Positions 19,697 through 28,804 are shown, numbered from the stretch's first letter. The stretch: 64,000 nucleotides of DNA from Virgibacillus natechei (GCF_026013645.1 NZ_CP110224.1:3596001-3660000), one strand, 5' to 3'. Notes: generated from the sequence alone by a model not told the origin. Numbers and translations: made by a program.

Positions 19697-20072
19697 CTAC
19701 TCGATCGTATTTGTCTTGGGTGGTTGTTTGCCTGAATTTCGAAACCGAATCACACCGGCACTTAATAGAAGGAACGAACTTGCCACTAACACACCGATTC
19801 CTAGTAATGGTTGAATGGAGCTGTTATTCAATACGGTTGCCAATTCGCCGTTTGTTATTTTACCTGCATTCAAATACGTAAAGGGCAGGAAATGAGAAAC
19901 TTCTGAAACACTGGACATGGTCGTTAAAAAATATCCACCCGCCGTGGCAAGTGCCGTTTGGATAAAGGTAGCTACCGTGTTCTGTGTAAAAAGAGAAAAG
20001 AACAAAGAGAGCGTCATTAAAAACAATAAAGATGCTAATAATAAAAGCCCTGTTACTGTTAAGTATTCTCAC
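19697..20072 (-). pseudogene. C-terminal fragment of an ABC-2 type permease
   Basis: About 125 codons encode three hydrophobic helices typical of the end of an ABC-2 permease: FSLFTQNTVATFIQTALATA, then LPFTYLNAGKI, then a last helix. The frame is open only back to a TGA near 20066, with no start or ribosome site, so the N-terminal half and the ATPase are missing. Upstream lies a hairpin-rich repeat that may mark the breakpoint. Confidence 0.65.
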
Positions 20073-20276
20073 ACAAACGCTCTCCTGCTGTTTTGGTACT
20101 TGAAGAAGTGCCCTCGAAAGATGCTCCCGTACCTAAAGAGGCATGCAAAGCTAGTGAAATGTCCGTGAGTGGCCTTCTCTAAGACCTTTTCATCTTTTTT
20201 GACGATTTTTGGTACTTGAGAGGCGCTCTCAAGAAGTTATAGTCTAAGGGGCGTATCTTTGGATTGTTACAAGGAT
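20073..20276. repeat. Hairpin-rich non-coding segment
   Basis: Contains GGTACTTGAGAGGCGCTCTCAAG, in which CTTGAGAG-GCG-CTCTCAAG forms a perfect 8-bp stem. A related copy, GGTACTTGAAGAAGTGCCCTCGAAAG, lies about 110 bases earlier. It abuts the truncated permease gene. The origin is unknown. Confidence 0.5.
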
Positions 20277-20277
20277 T

Positions 20278-20316
20278 AAAGATTACCGAAGAAAAAATCT
20301 CCGGTAATCTTTTTTA
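20278..20316. terminator. Bidirectional hairpin after the 91-residue gene
   Basis: GATTACCGAAG and CTCCGGTAATC form a stem around GAAAAAAT. The U-run is good on the plus strand and weaker on the minus strand. Confidence 0.6.
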
Positions 20317-20589
20317 AATTATATTGGCCAAGTTCATAACTGACCATATAAATAGGATCAACAAAATTGAAAATGTTAACAAAGTAATTGGTACATTAAT
20401 TTTTTTATTTATCCTTTTTTTAAGATAAATTTCTAAAGGCATTATTACTATAAGCGTAACTGCCAATAAAAATGGAATTACTAAATCATTATTTTTGCGT
20501 GCTAAAAAACCCGATGCAAATATTAACATAAATATAGTAATCATGTAGCCTGCTATTTTAATTTTCGTGATGTTATTTTTCATATTCAT
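20314..20589 (-). CDS. 91-residue membrane protein, possible partner of secreted protein
   Basis: Three transmembrane helices with basic loops (KKRINKKINVP). It begins four bases after the stop of the secreted-protein gene upstream, so the two form an operon. A small membrane protein next to a secreted protein with a hydrophobic hairpin is the usual layout of a bacteriocin and its immunity protein, but this is only context. The family is not recognised. Confidence 0.65.
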   Translation of the reverse strand: MNMKNNITKIKIAGYMITIFMLIFASGFLARKNNDLVIPFLLAVTLIVIMPLEIYLKKRINKKINVPITLLTFSILLILFIWSVMNLANII

Positions 20590-20593
20590 TCAC

Positions 20594-21317
20594 CTAACGT
20601 ATACTATATTCACTTGACCATTCCGTCCCTATATAATTTGTGTAATCTGGATATTCGTAAAAAGTAGAGCGATCCATCCCTTTCATATTATAAGAATCGT
20701 CGTATCTATAGTATTTATCAACCTTAATCCATACTTCTGGCAGATTTTTCGATACTATGTTCCCTACTATAGCTATTAATGCTGAGGCAACCCATCCTAC
20801 ACCCAGTGCGAGTGCAATTAGTCCTGCCGCAGTTGAAACGTCACTTCCTATATTACTTACGCTTGTATATTCTGTTTGGTAATTATTCCAATCCCCTTCA
20901 GAGGCTCCACCTCCGCCAGGATCAACATTCTGTATTGCAAGTCGTTCTGTTAAATCTTGAGTAATTTGTTCATCACTTTCAATTACTTTTTTATCATTAA
21001 CCCAAACATCACCTTGAAGGTCTTTCTTCATATTATAGTTTTGCCCATTCTTACCCGTAGCTTTAGCTTCTATTTCGCCATCGGAATTCTCTTCAATCAC
21101 GAGTTTCTCTGTGCTCCCATTTTCCCAAGTGAAATGATAAATATTCTCCCCTTCTTCACCCTTTAATTCTTCTACCTCAAGTGTTTGTCCATTAATCACA
21201 TAGACTTCTTTATCAGCACCGATATTATTCTGATTTTGTGCTGAAATTGGAGCTGATAATTGCGCAAACACCATTAGCACAATTATTAAAATTGATAATC
21301 TCTTGCATGAATCTCAT
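20594..21317 (-). pseudogene. Secreted protein with frameshifted signal peptide (bacteriocin-like)
   Basis: The intact part is 228 codons: a signal-peptide end (VFAQLSAPISAQ), a polar beta-rich region (residues 15-120), GGGGASEGDW, a Gly/Ala-rich hydrophobic hairpin SAALIALALGVG-like at about 145-180, and a Tyr-rich tail. The only good start, GGGAGGAG before ATG 21317, is out of frame. Removing one base near 21305 would give MRFMKRLSILIIVLMVFAQ, a perfect signal peptide. Either the gene is inactivated or the base is an error. It resembles geobacillin-26-like proteins in layout; this is a low-confidence guess. Confidence 0.6.
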
Positions 21318-21529
21318 GTAACTCCTCCCTTTTTAAATCCTCTAGTCACATAATTATACATAAATAGTTTAAATTCCTTCCTATTTATTAAAAAAAATTA
21401 AATTTTTGGATTAGATTATGTAAAAGGGTTTATGAGGAATATAATTTAAAATATTATAACAATTAAGGTTTCGATATAATATACTCACATTTTCACACAC
21501 CGAGATGAGCAGGTACGCTTTGGTTTCAG

Positions 21530-21880
21530 ATAATTCGATAAGAAAAACCGGGCAAAAATGGTTTCAGGAAAGGGCGATGGACTAAGAATATATCACGTAA
21601 TCCCTCATCAATCGTAAATATGACATGCCGATGGTTAGCTTGTAAGACATCTTCTGTTAGCAGACGGCTCCATTCTTCACTCTCCCCAAGGGAAATTTTC
21701 GAACATCATGGCAGTCCTCGCAAACAAAGAGTTTAAATCCATTTTTCGGACCCCGAAGTCACGAAACCTCTCCACCTCCTTGATGACTACTGGCCGGATC
21801 TTGTCTCCATGTTTCTTTTTAAATGACTCCCAATGCTGATGCTTATCAAAGAAAACTCGTTTCAAAATGTTTTTCTCCAT
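21530..21880 (-). pseudogene. Remnant of an IS91-type transposase
   Basis: The N-terminus MEKNILKRVFFDKHQHWESF is followed in shifted frames by GFKLFVCEDCHDVRKF and by ANHRHVIFTIDEGLRDIF, the zinc-binding N-terminal region of IS91-like transposases. Two frame changes and a deletion of the second zinc knuckle are present, and the catalytic domain is gone. It is a decayed mobile element. Confidence 0.65.
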
Positions 21881-21948
21881 ATATTAAAGATACCATGGTA
21901 AAAAACACTGTGTGGTAGGGTCAATATTTTATACTTTCTTATCTTTTT

Positions 21949-22012
21949 AGAAAAACTGGCATCCCTAAGCCCTTCAGAGAATGCCAGAGCCTGCGCTTAT
22001 GCAATAAGAAAG
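21949..22012. repeat. Dispersed TTGGCATT hairpin repeat
   Basis: AGAAAAACTGGCAT, AAGCCCTTC, GAATGCCAG then CTTATGCAATAAGAAAG. The same order of blocks recurs at 16893-16940, 40596-40640, 50875-50942 and, reversed, 54465-54540. Confidence 0.6.
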
Positions 22013-22023
22013 TTTTTATCTAC

Positions 22024-22062
22024 AAAAAAAGCACTCCCTTCATATTGAAGGAGTGCTTTTAC
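22024..22062 (-). terminator. Terminator of the Mur-ligase-like gene
   Basis: On the minus strand AAAAGCACTCCTTCAATATGAAGGGAGTGC is followed by TTTTTTT. Confidence 0.9.
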
Positions 22063-22068
22063 TTTATC

Positions 22069-23562
22069 TTATTTCACTTTCACATCTGCTTGATGGATTT
22101 TATCCAGCACAACGCCTGCACCATAATCCATCCCTTGGCAACCTGCTAATAAAATAAGGTCATCATCTATTGCTCTATGTAGCGAGTCCTCTACCGCATC
22201 AGGTAATTCATCATACAAATGAACTTCTATATTCGCTTCGGCCATGACATCCATAAATGCATCCAATTCCGCCTCTGTAACTTTATCTTTTCCAGTTGTA
22301 TGAGCGATGCTTTTTGTTGCGATTATTTCACTTAACCCAAGCTCAGCTGCCCATCCAGCGAGGACTTCTGCATTCTCCCTATTAATCGCTGCACCTCTTT
22401 GTCCTCGAATCGCATATACAACGTGAAGTTTATTATAATTCATAAAGTTCAGTGTTTGCAAGGTTACATTAATGTTTCCAGGATTCGCAAAGTGATCATC
22501 TACAACCTTGAATTTGTCTTCGTATATAAATTCAAACCTTCTTGGAACACCATTAAACTCCTTCATCGCATCCTGGATCGTTTGAATGGAAACACCATTA
22601 AGCAAGCCAATGATAATTGCTGTCATCGAATTATAGACCGAGTGGAGCCCAGGAACGCCCAATTCTACGTCAAACTGAGTAGGCTGATATTCTATATCAT
22701 CCACTTTAAAGGGTTTTAATATCTCAAATGTGAATTTTGCTCTTCCAGAAGATAGATCCAAATCCTTGCACCTTATTGTTCCCTTCTCATTGTTAATTCC
22801 AAAAGAGATTACTTGGGCTTGTGTTTGGTCAACAAGTGAAGCTGAGTAGGTGTCATCGAGGTTCAATACGGCATGGCTATTTTCAGATGCATTTCTAATG
22901 AGACTGGATTTCACCTCAAAATATTTTTCAAAGGAACCATGTGTATCAACGTGTTCCTGACTGATGTTATTTAGGGCAACAATGTCATAATCAACTGCTT
23001 CCACACGATACATTTCAAGCGCAGCAGAAGAAACTTCCATGCTTACATGGGAAACATCGTTATGTACCATCTCATTTAAAAAGTATTGTAAGTCCAATGA
23101 TTCAGGGGTTGTCAGTTCTGATGGGATGGAAGTATCCCCGTTTTTAATGGAGACTGTTCCAATTAACCCGGTTTTAAGTGCTTCCTTTTCCAGAATAGCA
23201 TTCGCCATATAGGAAGTTGTCGTCTTTCCATTCGTAGCTGTAATTCCAATCATTTTCATTTTCGTCGAAGGTTGGTCGTAATAGGCAGCACCAAGTCGTG
23301 CTAATGCCACTCTACTATTTTCGACAAGGAATTGCGGTATAGCTACATCCTCCTGAATTTCTTCTACGATGGCAACTTTGGCACCCCTTTTAGCTGCGTC
23401 AGCAAGGTAATTATGGCCATCCGTCTTATAGCCCCTGATACAGACAAATAGATGGCCTTCTGTCACTTCCTGTGAATGATAAGAAACACCTGCTATTTCA
23501 ATATTTGTTGATGTTGGATTATTTAATAATGGAATTGATTTGATTAATTGATTTAATTTCAT
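22069..23562 (-). CDS. MurE-like Mur ligase lacking the DAP motif
   Basis: A 497-residue ATP-dependent ligase with all three Mur domains: the N-terminal UDP-binding type domain (residues 1-100), the central P-loop domain (ITATNGKTTTSY at about 107-118; HVDTHGSFEKYF), and the C-terminal domain. The DNPR signature by which MurE enzymes bind diaminopimelate is absent, and the usual DYAHTPD becomes VDDHFANPGN. So it is a MurE paralogue with an unknown amino-acid substrate, not the housekeeping enzyme. It is a single gene with a strong terminator. Confidence 0.8.
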   Translation of the reverse strand: MKLNQLIKSIPLLNNPTSTNIEIAGVSYHSQEVTEGHLFVCIRGYKTDGHNYLADAAKRGAKVAIVEEIQEDVAIPQFLVENSRVALARLGAAYYDQPSTKMKMIGITATNGKTTTSYMANAILEKEALKTGLIGTVSIKNGDTSIPSELTTPESLDLQYFLNEMVHNDVSHVSMEVSSAALEMYRVEAVDYDIVALNNISQEHVDTHGSFEKYFEVKSSLIRNASENSHAVLNLDDTYSASLVDQTQAQVISFGINNEKGTIRCKDLDLSSGRAKFTFEILKPFKVDDIEYQPTQFDVELGVPGLHSVYNSMTAIIIGLLNGVSIQTIQDAMKEFNGVPRRFEFIYEDKFKVVDDHFANPGNINVTLQTLNFMNYNKLHVVYAIRGQRGAAINRENAEVLAGWAAELGLSEIIATKSIAHTTGKDKVTEAELDAFMDVMAEANIEVHLYDELPDAVEDSLHRAIDDDLILLAGCQGMDYGAGVVLDKIHQADVKVK

Positions 23563-23833
23563 TCTCTTACCTCCTGCTAACTTATCCAGTTCCCTTTTAC
23601 ATAAATCTCATTATACTATTCGTATGTACGTACCTTAATTATATCCCAAAATAAAAAAATTTAATATAAATTTACTTTTATACAGTGATCTATTCCCTAA
23701 AAACCTACGGCAGTAAACGCACTTTTAATAAGAAGAACCCACTTCAGGGAGTGGGTTCTCCTTATTATAAATTTGTAACTGACTGTAAATTGGTCATTTC
23801 GTTTTTACAACATTTACCAGATAAACGAATGGT
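23563..23833. other. AT-rich spacer with a hairpin
   Basis: Contains the promoter region of the Mur ligase gene and a hairpin at 23729-23766 (AGAACCCACT, loop, AGTGGGTTCT) that can end transcription of the racemase remnant. No gene is seen. Confidence 0.5.
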
Positions 23834-24074
23834 TTAGTTAACAAGGATCTCCATAGCATCAACACAAAAGGCAGCTATTTCATTACTCCATTCGATACAG
23901 GAAAGTTCTGTACACCCTCCACAACACAAGTGCAACCTTCATTATAAATATAATTTTTAATAATAGCTTCTACATCAGAAAATTGAACCAGTTTGTCTGC
24001 TTTATAATTATAGATAGTTCTCATGTCGCCACAGGACCCATAGCCCCGAGTACTCCAAGCTTTTTGCTCTCCAT
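23834..24074 (-). pseudogene. Remnant of an aspartate/glutamate racemase
   Basis: ATG 24074 begins MESKKLGVLGAMGPVAT, the N-terminal motif of Asp/Glu/hydantoin racemases, then stops at TGA. Further on come VEAIIKNYIYNEGC and, after a frame change, CTELSCIEWSNEIAAF, matching the second catalytic Cys region (GCTEL). Roughly 150 middle residues are deleted. It is non-functional. Confidence 0.7.
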
Positions 24075-24109
24075 ATTATTCACCTGCTTTGTCAAATCGT
24101 TTGCGATGT

Positions 24110-24262
24110 TCATGATCGTTTGAGAACTTTGCCAAGAACTATATTGTATAGGCAAAGAAATTGCATATAAGGCTGAATTCCATATTCACCAGTTATTAAA
24201 CTATAAATTGAACCTGAAACCAATGCAATGGCCAAAACACCTATTATTATGTTCAGCGTCAA
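24110..24262 (-). CDS. Possible 50-residue membrane peptide (DUF3953-like)
   Basis: TTG start at 24262 behind GGGGGAG with 9-base spacing. The product has two hydrophobic stretches: LTLNIIIGVLAIALVSGSIY then ITGEYGIQPYMQFL. The second looks like DUF3953 small membrane proteins, but the end seems eroded. It is surrounded by pseudogenes. Confidence 0.35.
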   Translation of the reverse strand: MTLNIIIGVLAIALVSGSIYSLITGEYGIQPYMQFLCLYNIVLGKVLKRS

Positions 24263-24362
24263 CTAACAAAACTCCCCCATATTGTTTCATTACACATAAT
24301 GCCCATTAGAGCAATAGCGGGCGCAACATTATTCCAGATAGGCGCCCTATATTAAATAAATA

Positions 24363-24540
24363 CTAAGTATTATTTTTCTTCTCATTTTCGAATTCGTCAC
24401 CTCTTTTTTCAAGCCTTACAATTCCTTCTTTTAAATCATTTGTTGGTGCTGCAACTCTGTTTGCTGCTATCTTAATAACCGATACTATAGCTATAATAAA
24501 AACAATAAAGCCTACTACAAACAATAAAAATTACATCCAT
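24363..24540 (-). pseudogene. Frameshifted small membrane/coiled-coil protein
   Basis: GGGAGATGATTT precedes ATG 24540 (MDV), but one base change of frame is needed to read FLLFVVGFIVFIIAIVSVIK then a coiled tail NDLKEGIVRLEKRGDEFENE. The peptide is convincing and the frame is broken, in line with the decay of neighbours. Confidence 0.45.
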
Positions 24541-24626
24541 AAATCATCTCCCTTTCTTCTCCAATCTGACTCGATAAATGAATATGTTATGCGCCCGATT
24601 GTTGAAGGAGAATTAAATAAAAATTT

Positions 24627-25016
24627 CTATGATAAAGCAATAATTAAACATAATATGAAAGCAACACCTGACAATGGTGTCATAGTATGTCTTTCTTTCT
24701 TACTCTGAGATATTAAGTTGGCTAAAGTCATTAAACCGAGGGAAATTATAATAATCCATACCAATATATTTGTAGGTAAAAAGTCTAAACCATTTAAAAC
24801 ATTAGTATGTTTCAGGAAAACAAGACCCATAAATAAGAGAATCAAAGCACTAACAGCACTCACAACACGCAATTTTTTAGGTAATATCTTATAATACCCC
24901 CCTAATGTAAATTCACCAAAAGGATAACCGAGTGTAAGCAAGACTTGAAAAATTGCAAGGGACACAAACATAATCGCCACGATGATTGAAGATATATAGA
25001 CAAAATCGATTTCCAT
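24627..25016 (-). CDS. 129-residue membrane protein
   Basis: Four predicted helices (residues 8-28, 50-68, 80-98, 110-128), with the conserved-looking LGYPFGEFTLGGYYKILPKK between helices 1 and 2. GGAGG precedes ATG 25016. Sequence quality is good, so this gene is probably intact among decayed neighbours. I do not know its function. Confidence 0.65.
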   Translation of the reverse strand: MEIDFVYISSIIVAIMFVSLAIFQVLLTLGYPFGEFTLGGYYKILPKKLRVVSAVSALILLFMGLVFLKHTNVLNGLDFLPTNILVWIIIISLGLMTLANLISQSKKERHTMTPLSGVAFILCLIIALS

Positions 25017-25097
25017 TACATTACCTCCTCTTCAAAATACATTATTCAAGATAATGGCCCGTTTCTTGAATGTATTATCAAAAAATCGTCAGCAATA

Positions 25098-25819
25098 GGT
25101 AAGCGTTTGAAGTTATCTCCAGCTTTTCCCCTGCTCCACACGGAACGTGCAAGTTTCCCCGCATTCCGCGCTCCATCTAACTGAATCTACTAGATGATAA
25201 GTTCCTCGTTACCTTCAAGCAAGAAGGCCATCGCCTAAATGCCTTTTGCTTGAAAGCTCGCACTGTGGAAAATCCCACGTTCCTACCCGATCGGTGTCAT
25301 TCACTTGAAGAAAATAATCGTTCTAATTCGTTAGACTTGGGGCTGTTCCTCCACTCCCATTACAGAAGATTCCTAGGTCGTACCCCTACCTTCACAAGAG
25401 TAAATGCATTTCAGTTAATCCCTTATAGCAAACGTTTCAGATGACAGTCTTTGTTTCAACGTCTCTTGCTTCCTAAGTCCCTTACAACGTAGCTATCCGT
25501 TCTAGACGTAGGTGCTTCCTTTAAGCCTGCGAGCTAGATACCACCATTGTTTGGTATAGCGAATTTCAGAGGGCCAAGTTTTACTCTTCACCATTCGCCC
25601 CATCGTTGGATGGGCCATAGCTTTACACTATGTTCAAACTTTAGACCCTTAATTTCGGAAGTTTGACAGTTCCTTTAGAGAGGAACATTCTCACCGTATC
25701 AAGTTTTTCAGCCATCCGGCATATCAGTTGGCATACCTTTTCCATCGGAATGGCTTTAGCTTTCCTTCTGCCGACTCTACCTGTGCTTCGAACCCCATGA
25801 ACTGTCCTTCATGACGCAC
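25098..25819 (-). mobile_element. ORF-less group II intron
   Basis: On the minus strand the 3' part reads GGAGCGCGGAATGCGGGGAA then ACTTGCACGTTCCG, a domain V hairpin with AGC triad, GAAA tetraloop and CGT bulge. Next comes GGGGAAAAGCTGGAGATAAC (domain VI side), ending near CTTACCTATTGC. The 5' end is probably GTGCG at 25819. Between them lie about 600 bases of structured domain I-IV RNA and no reverse transcriptase. It may be spliced in trans by another intron's protein, or be dead. Exact boundaries are uncertain by several bases. Confidence 0.7.
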
Positions 25820-26151
25820 GCAGGAATCTTGATGGGATAGTTTCAGAAAACATGGCTTCCTCATTCCTATCCTCTGTTGTAAAGTTGAAATTTACTTTAT
25901 AAATTTCCAGTGTTTTCATGCCGAAGGCATTTATCACAGAACTTGTCGCGCTGCCTCGTTTGCTGAATATCCATAAATTAACTTTTTTCGTTAATTTAAA
26001 AACATCCCTTTTCAAATCATATATTTATTTTAACATAAATATTCAGAATATAATGTTAAATAAAGAAGGAATTACGATTAAAAACTGGTATTACCTTGGA
26101 TATATGATGAAGACCAGCCTATGCAACTTTATGCTTAAAGAAACCCAAGCA
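25820..26151. other. Gap between intron and 186-residue gene
   Basis: Holds the 5' exon side of the intron and AT-rich DNA. A reverse frame (25809-26015) is open but its TTG start has no ribosome site. The hairpin AGAAACTCAAGC-GCTTGGGTTTCT at 26126-26170 ends the following gene. Confidence 0.4.
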
Positions 26152-26712
26152 TCAATGTGCTTGAGTTTCTTCATCAACCGGATTCCCCATTATGTCTACC
26201 TCAATATCCTTAGCACTTCCATTAAAATGCTCTAATAGTTCATGCAAAATATCATGGACTTGGTTATCATAAACCCGATCATTTGGCTCTGGCGGATTAT
26301 CCTGCTTGATCGCCTTATCTATAAGATCAATGGCTCTTTGCAATTTATCTTCCTTTTCACCTTCATATACGATCATCTCCAAATTTTCTTTCGCACCATT
26401 CAGCATACTTCGTCTCACTTCATGATTTAAGGGTTCACCACCTGTATCAAATGTCTGATTTAATGTTGCAGATGCACTGAGGCTATGTGCCAAATAGAGG
26501 CGACTATTTGATATATATTCTTCTGAATTTGCATTTCCACCAACGGTCAATTCTCTTATAGGAGCGTCCTCTTCTCTTGTGTCTTCCTTTTCCGCATTTG
26601 CATCCTTTTGTAGATTTCCTTGATCTTCGGTCGCTCTTTGTTCAAGTACCATGAAAGCTACTAGGGTAGACAATACAGTTGATATACCAAGTGCTATCAT
26701 TATTTTTCTCAT
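26152..26712 (-). CDS. Exported or anchored hypothetical protein
   Basis: A 186-residue protein with an N-terminal hydrophobic segment (MRKIMIALGISTVLSTLVAF), then an acidic linker, then a helical domain (residues 70-186) with YISNSRLYLAHSLSASATL and AIDLIDKAIKQDNPPEPNDR. It may be anchored outside the membrane. AAGGGGA sets the ATG at 26712; the longer frame to 26754 is unlikely. No family is recognised. Confidence 0.65.
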   Translation of the reverse strand: MRKIMIALGISTVLSTLVAFMVLEQRATEDQGNLQKDANAEKEDTREEDAPIRELTVGGNANSEEYISNSRLYLAHSLSASATLNQTFDTGGEPLNHEVRRSMLNGAKENLEMIVYEGEKEDKLQRAIDLIDKAIKQDNPPEPNDRVYDNQVHDILHELLEHFNGSAKDIEVDIMGNPVDEETQAH

Positions 26713-27061
26713 GCAATCCCCTTTCATAAATATGGCTGTTTTTGATGATAACACACGTTTAACGGTATTTATATCAAGTCTTATTATTTTTATGGGTATT
26801 TACAATTGTAAAAGTTACAGACAAAAAAGGCAGCCTATAAATATAATCCGCCTTCTCTCGCTTGATAGTAAAATGAGTCAATCAAGATATGCACAAGGCC
26901 ATGGCAGGGTGGTTACTGCGCATTTATCGCGATTAGCACATCATATCCAAGATATACCACGTATTAACCTATTTATATTTCGAAAAATTAATGCTTTAGA
27001 GGATTATTTAGTAATCAAAAAAGCTGGTTCAAAAGGTCTCAAACCTCCAGAACCAGCTTTT
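26713..27061. other. Gap with parR terminator
   Basis: A 349-base gap. 27018-27061 is the terminator of parR (minus strand AAAAGCTGGTTC, loop, GAACCAGCTTTTTTG). The rest has an open plus frame without a ribosome site and nothing I recognise. Confidence 0.6.
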
Positions 27062-27607
27062 CTATTTATTCATACTCGACAAAAAGTCACCCAATGGATC
27101 CTCATCTTCCTCATTCTCTTCTTCCTCTTCTTGTTGCTCATGCAGGTCATTTTGTAATGCACCAAGATCTACATCATCGAGTGAGTCATCCATGGGCACT
27201 TCCTGTTCCTGCTTGTCTTCTTCACTAGCCGCGACCTCTTCTTGCAGGTAAAGTGCTTCATCAATATCACTCGTATTACTATTTAATGAGGCCAGCAGCG
27301 TGGTCGCACGCATTGGGTCATTTAATAATTGGTAGAGAATCGTTCCAATTAGCGCTTCTGAATGCTCATGCTTCAGCCAGCTTTTCTGTTCTTTCGTAAG
27401 CTGTTTTGGCATCGGAATCGTGATCGTTTCCCGTTCTTTGGAATAGGTTTCGTTCACACCCTTTAAGACATACTGAGCAATTTCACTGGAAAAATTCCGC
27501 CGTTCTGTTTCTTTCAGCTTCTGCAATTGTTTTAAAAGATAATCTGGTGTATCAGAGGGGACACGAAATGTAATCGATTGTCCCCGCTCTATACTTTTTT
27601 TAGACAT
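27062..27607 (-). CDS. ParR-like DNA-binding adaptor of a segregation system
   Basis: A 181-residue protein. Residues 10-55 (ITFRVPSDTPDYLLKQLQKL, then NFSSEIAQYVLKGV) look like a ribbon-helix-helix domain. The middle is helical, and residues 130-175 are extremely acidic (runs of Glu) before a short C-terminal motif DPLGDFLSSMNK. ParR proteins pair an RHH domain with a C-terminal tail that binds ParM filaments. It starts nine bases after the parM stop, so the two are one operon. Confidence 0.75.
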   Translation of the reverse strand: MSKKSIERGQSITFRVPSDTPDYLLKQLQKLKETERRNFSSEIAQYVLKGVNETYSKERETITIPMPKQLTKEQKSWLKHEHSEALIGTILYQLLNDPMRATTLLASLNSNTSDIDEALYLQEEVAASEEDKQEQEVPMDDSLDDVDLGALQNDLHEQQEEEEENEEDEDPLGDFLSSMNK

Positions 27608-27616
27608 CCTCTCACC

Positions 27617-28804
27617 CTATTTAGCTTCCGTCGTTGCTTGTTCTTCCTTGCTGGTATCCTTACTGTTGTCTTTGGTCGATTTTTTGACGAAATCCGTAAT
27701 TAGCTTATAATACGCATTTGCCATCATCCAGATGCTCTCATTTTCATCTTCAAAGAATTCAATATTAAAGCCGTCCATCTTGTTGTTAAGTGCTTTGATA
27801 TAATCCTTCAATACGGTAGATCCACCACCGACAAAATAGCAGATTTCCGATTGGGAGTTTTTTTGCCAAACATTTCTTAGGAAACGGTATTCCTTCTTCG
27901 CAAGTTCCAATAAAATATTGTCCGTTATCTCATGGATATTTGTTCTACTACCTTTCACCATGATATGATTCCGGTCATTTTTCCGAGTGATGATATCGAC
28001 AACATCGCGGCGGCTATCCAACTCAACGCCATGTTTGGATCGAATTTCCTCTCGAATCGCCTCAAGTGATTCTGAAACACCGAGATTAAACCCTTGCGCT
28101 TTATCATCATCCACATTACGATTTCTAATCACAGCAATATCTGTTGATAGTCCGCCAATATCCTGAATTAAAATTTGCTTGTCAATCAGGTCTTTATTTA
28201 TCACTTTAAGGTCATTATCCATAATTAAATTCACATAAGCTGCAAAGCCCTCTGGATAGACTTTTACCTCATCAAATTTAATATTTATCTTCTTGCCTTG
28301 GTGTTTTGGCGTTACTAAAAATTCCACTTGATGGACGGAGCCCAACAGCTGAGAACGGTAGCCCACATCTTTTCCTTCCTTCACTTCACGCAATGGAAGC
28401 CCTGTTCCAAGTGTGTAATTGGCATCAATTACATCATTTTTCGATACGCTGAATGCTTCACTTGTAACGGCGTCCAGTGCGATGGACGCAAAAAGCATAA
28501 CCAGTGTCTGATCCTCTTCCGATTTACTGCCCCCAGGATCTAGCTCTGTTGAGTTACTGCTCTTCGTTGCCAAATTACCAACACGGTAGACAGCATTATT
28601 TTCTTCCAGGGCCGGGGAATGTACACGGATATGGATATTATCCAGTACATCCTTCTCATCTAAGTCTTCAATTCCAATTACTGGGCGATCCTCCATATCA
28701 GGTGCTATTACGTTTGGTATGTACAGTTCGTTTTCCAGCTTGCCAAAATTTCCTTTTAAAGCATCATTTCCAACATCCACTGCCGCGATTCTTGATTTAC
28801 TCAT
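27617..28804 (-). CDS. ParM/StbA-family actin-like ATPase
   Basis: A 395-residue actin-fold protein. Phosphate 1 motif IAAVDVGNDALKGNFG (residues 6-21), phosphate 2 QDIGGLSTDIAVI (about 213-225), and the adenosine motif CYFVGGGSTVLKDYI (about 332-346) are in order. The family forms polar filaments that push plasmids apart. GAGAGGAG precedes the ATG. Together with the downstream ParR-like protein and the upstream repeat array it forms a complete type II partition locus, unusual in what otherwise reads as chromosome. Confidence 0.85.
   Translation of the reverse strand: MSKSRIAAVDVGNDALKGNFGKLENELYIPNVIAPDMEDRPVIGIEDLDEKDVLDNIHIRVHSPALEENNAVYRVGNLATKSSNSTELDPGGSKSEEDQTLVMLFASIALDAVTSEAFSVSKNDVIDANYTLGTGLPLREVKEGKDVGYRSQLLGSVHQVEFLVTPKHQGKKINIKFDEVKVYPEGFAAYVNLIMDNDLKVINKDLIDKQILIQDIGGLSTDIAVIRNRNVDDDKAQGFNLGVSESLEAIREEIRSKHGVELDSRRDVVDIITRKNDRNHIMVKGSRTNIHEITDNILLELAKKEYRFLRNVWQKNSQSEICYFVGGGSTVLKDYIKALNNKMDGFNIEFFEDENESIWMMANAYYKLITDFVKKSTKDNSKDTSKEEQATTEAK

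Noticed and set aside
25250..25444. Plus-strand 64-codon ORF
   Set aside because: It lies antisense to the group II intron RNA and looks like chance.
25098..25819. OLE RNA or another large extremophile RNA
   Set aside because: The 3' part matches group II intron domains V and VI, and no OLE-associated genes adjoin.
25809..26015. Reverse 68-codon ORF spanning the intron 5' boundary
   Set aside because: TTG start without a ribosome site, and its end reads into the intron RNA; no family.
26651..27157. Plus-strand 168-codon ORF
   Set aside because: It overlaps parR and the 186-residue gene in antisense, has no ribosome site and matches no family.
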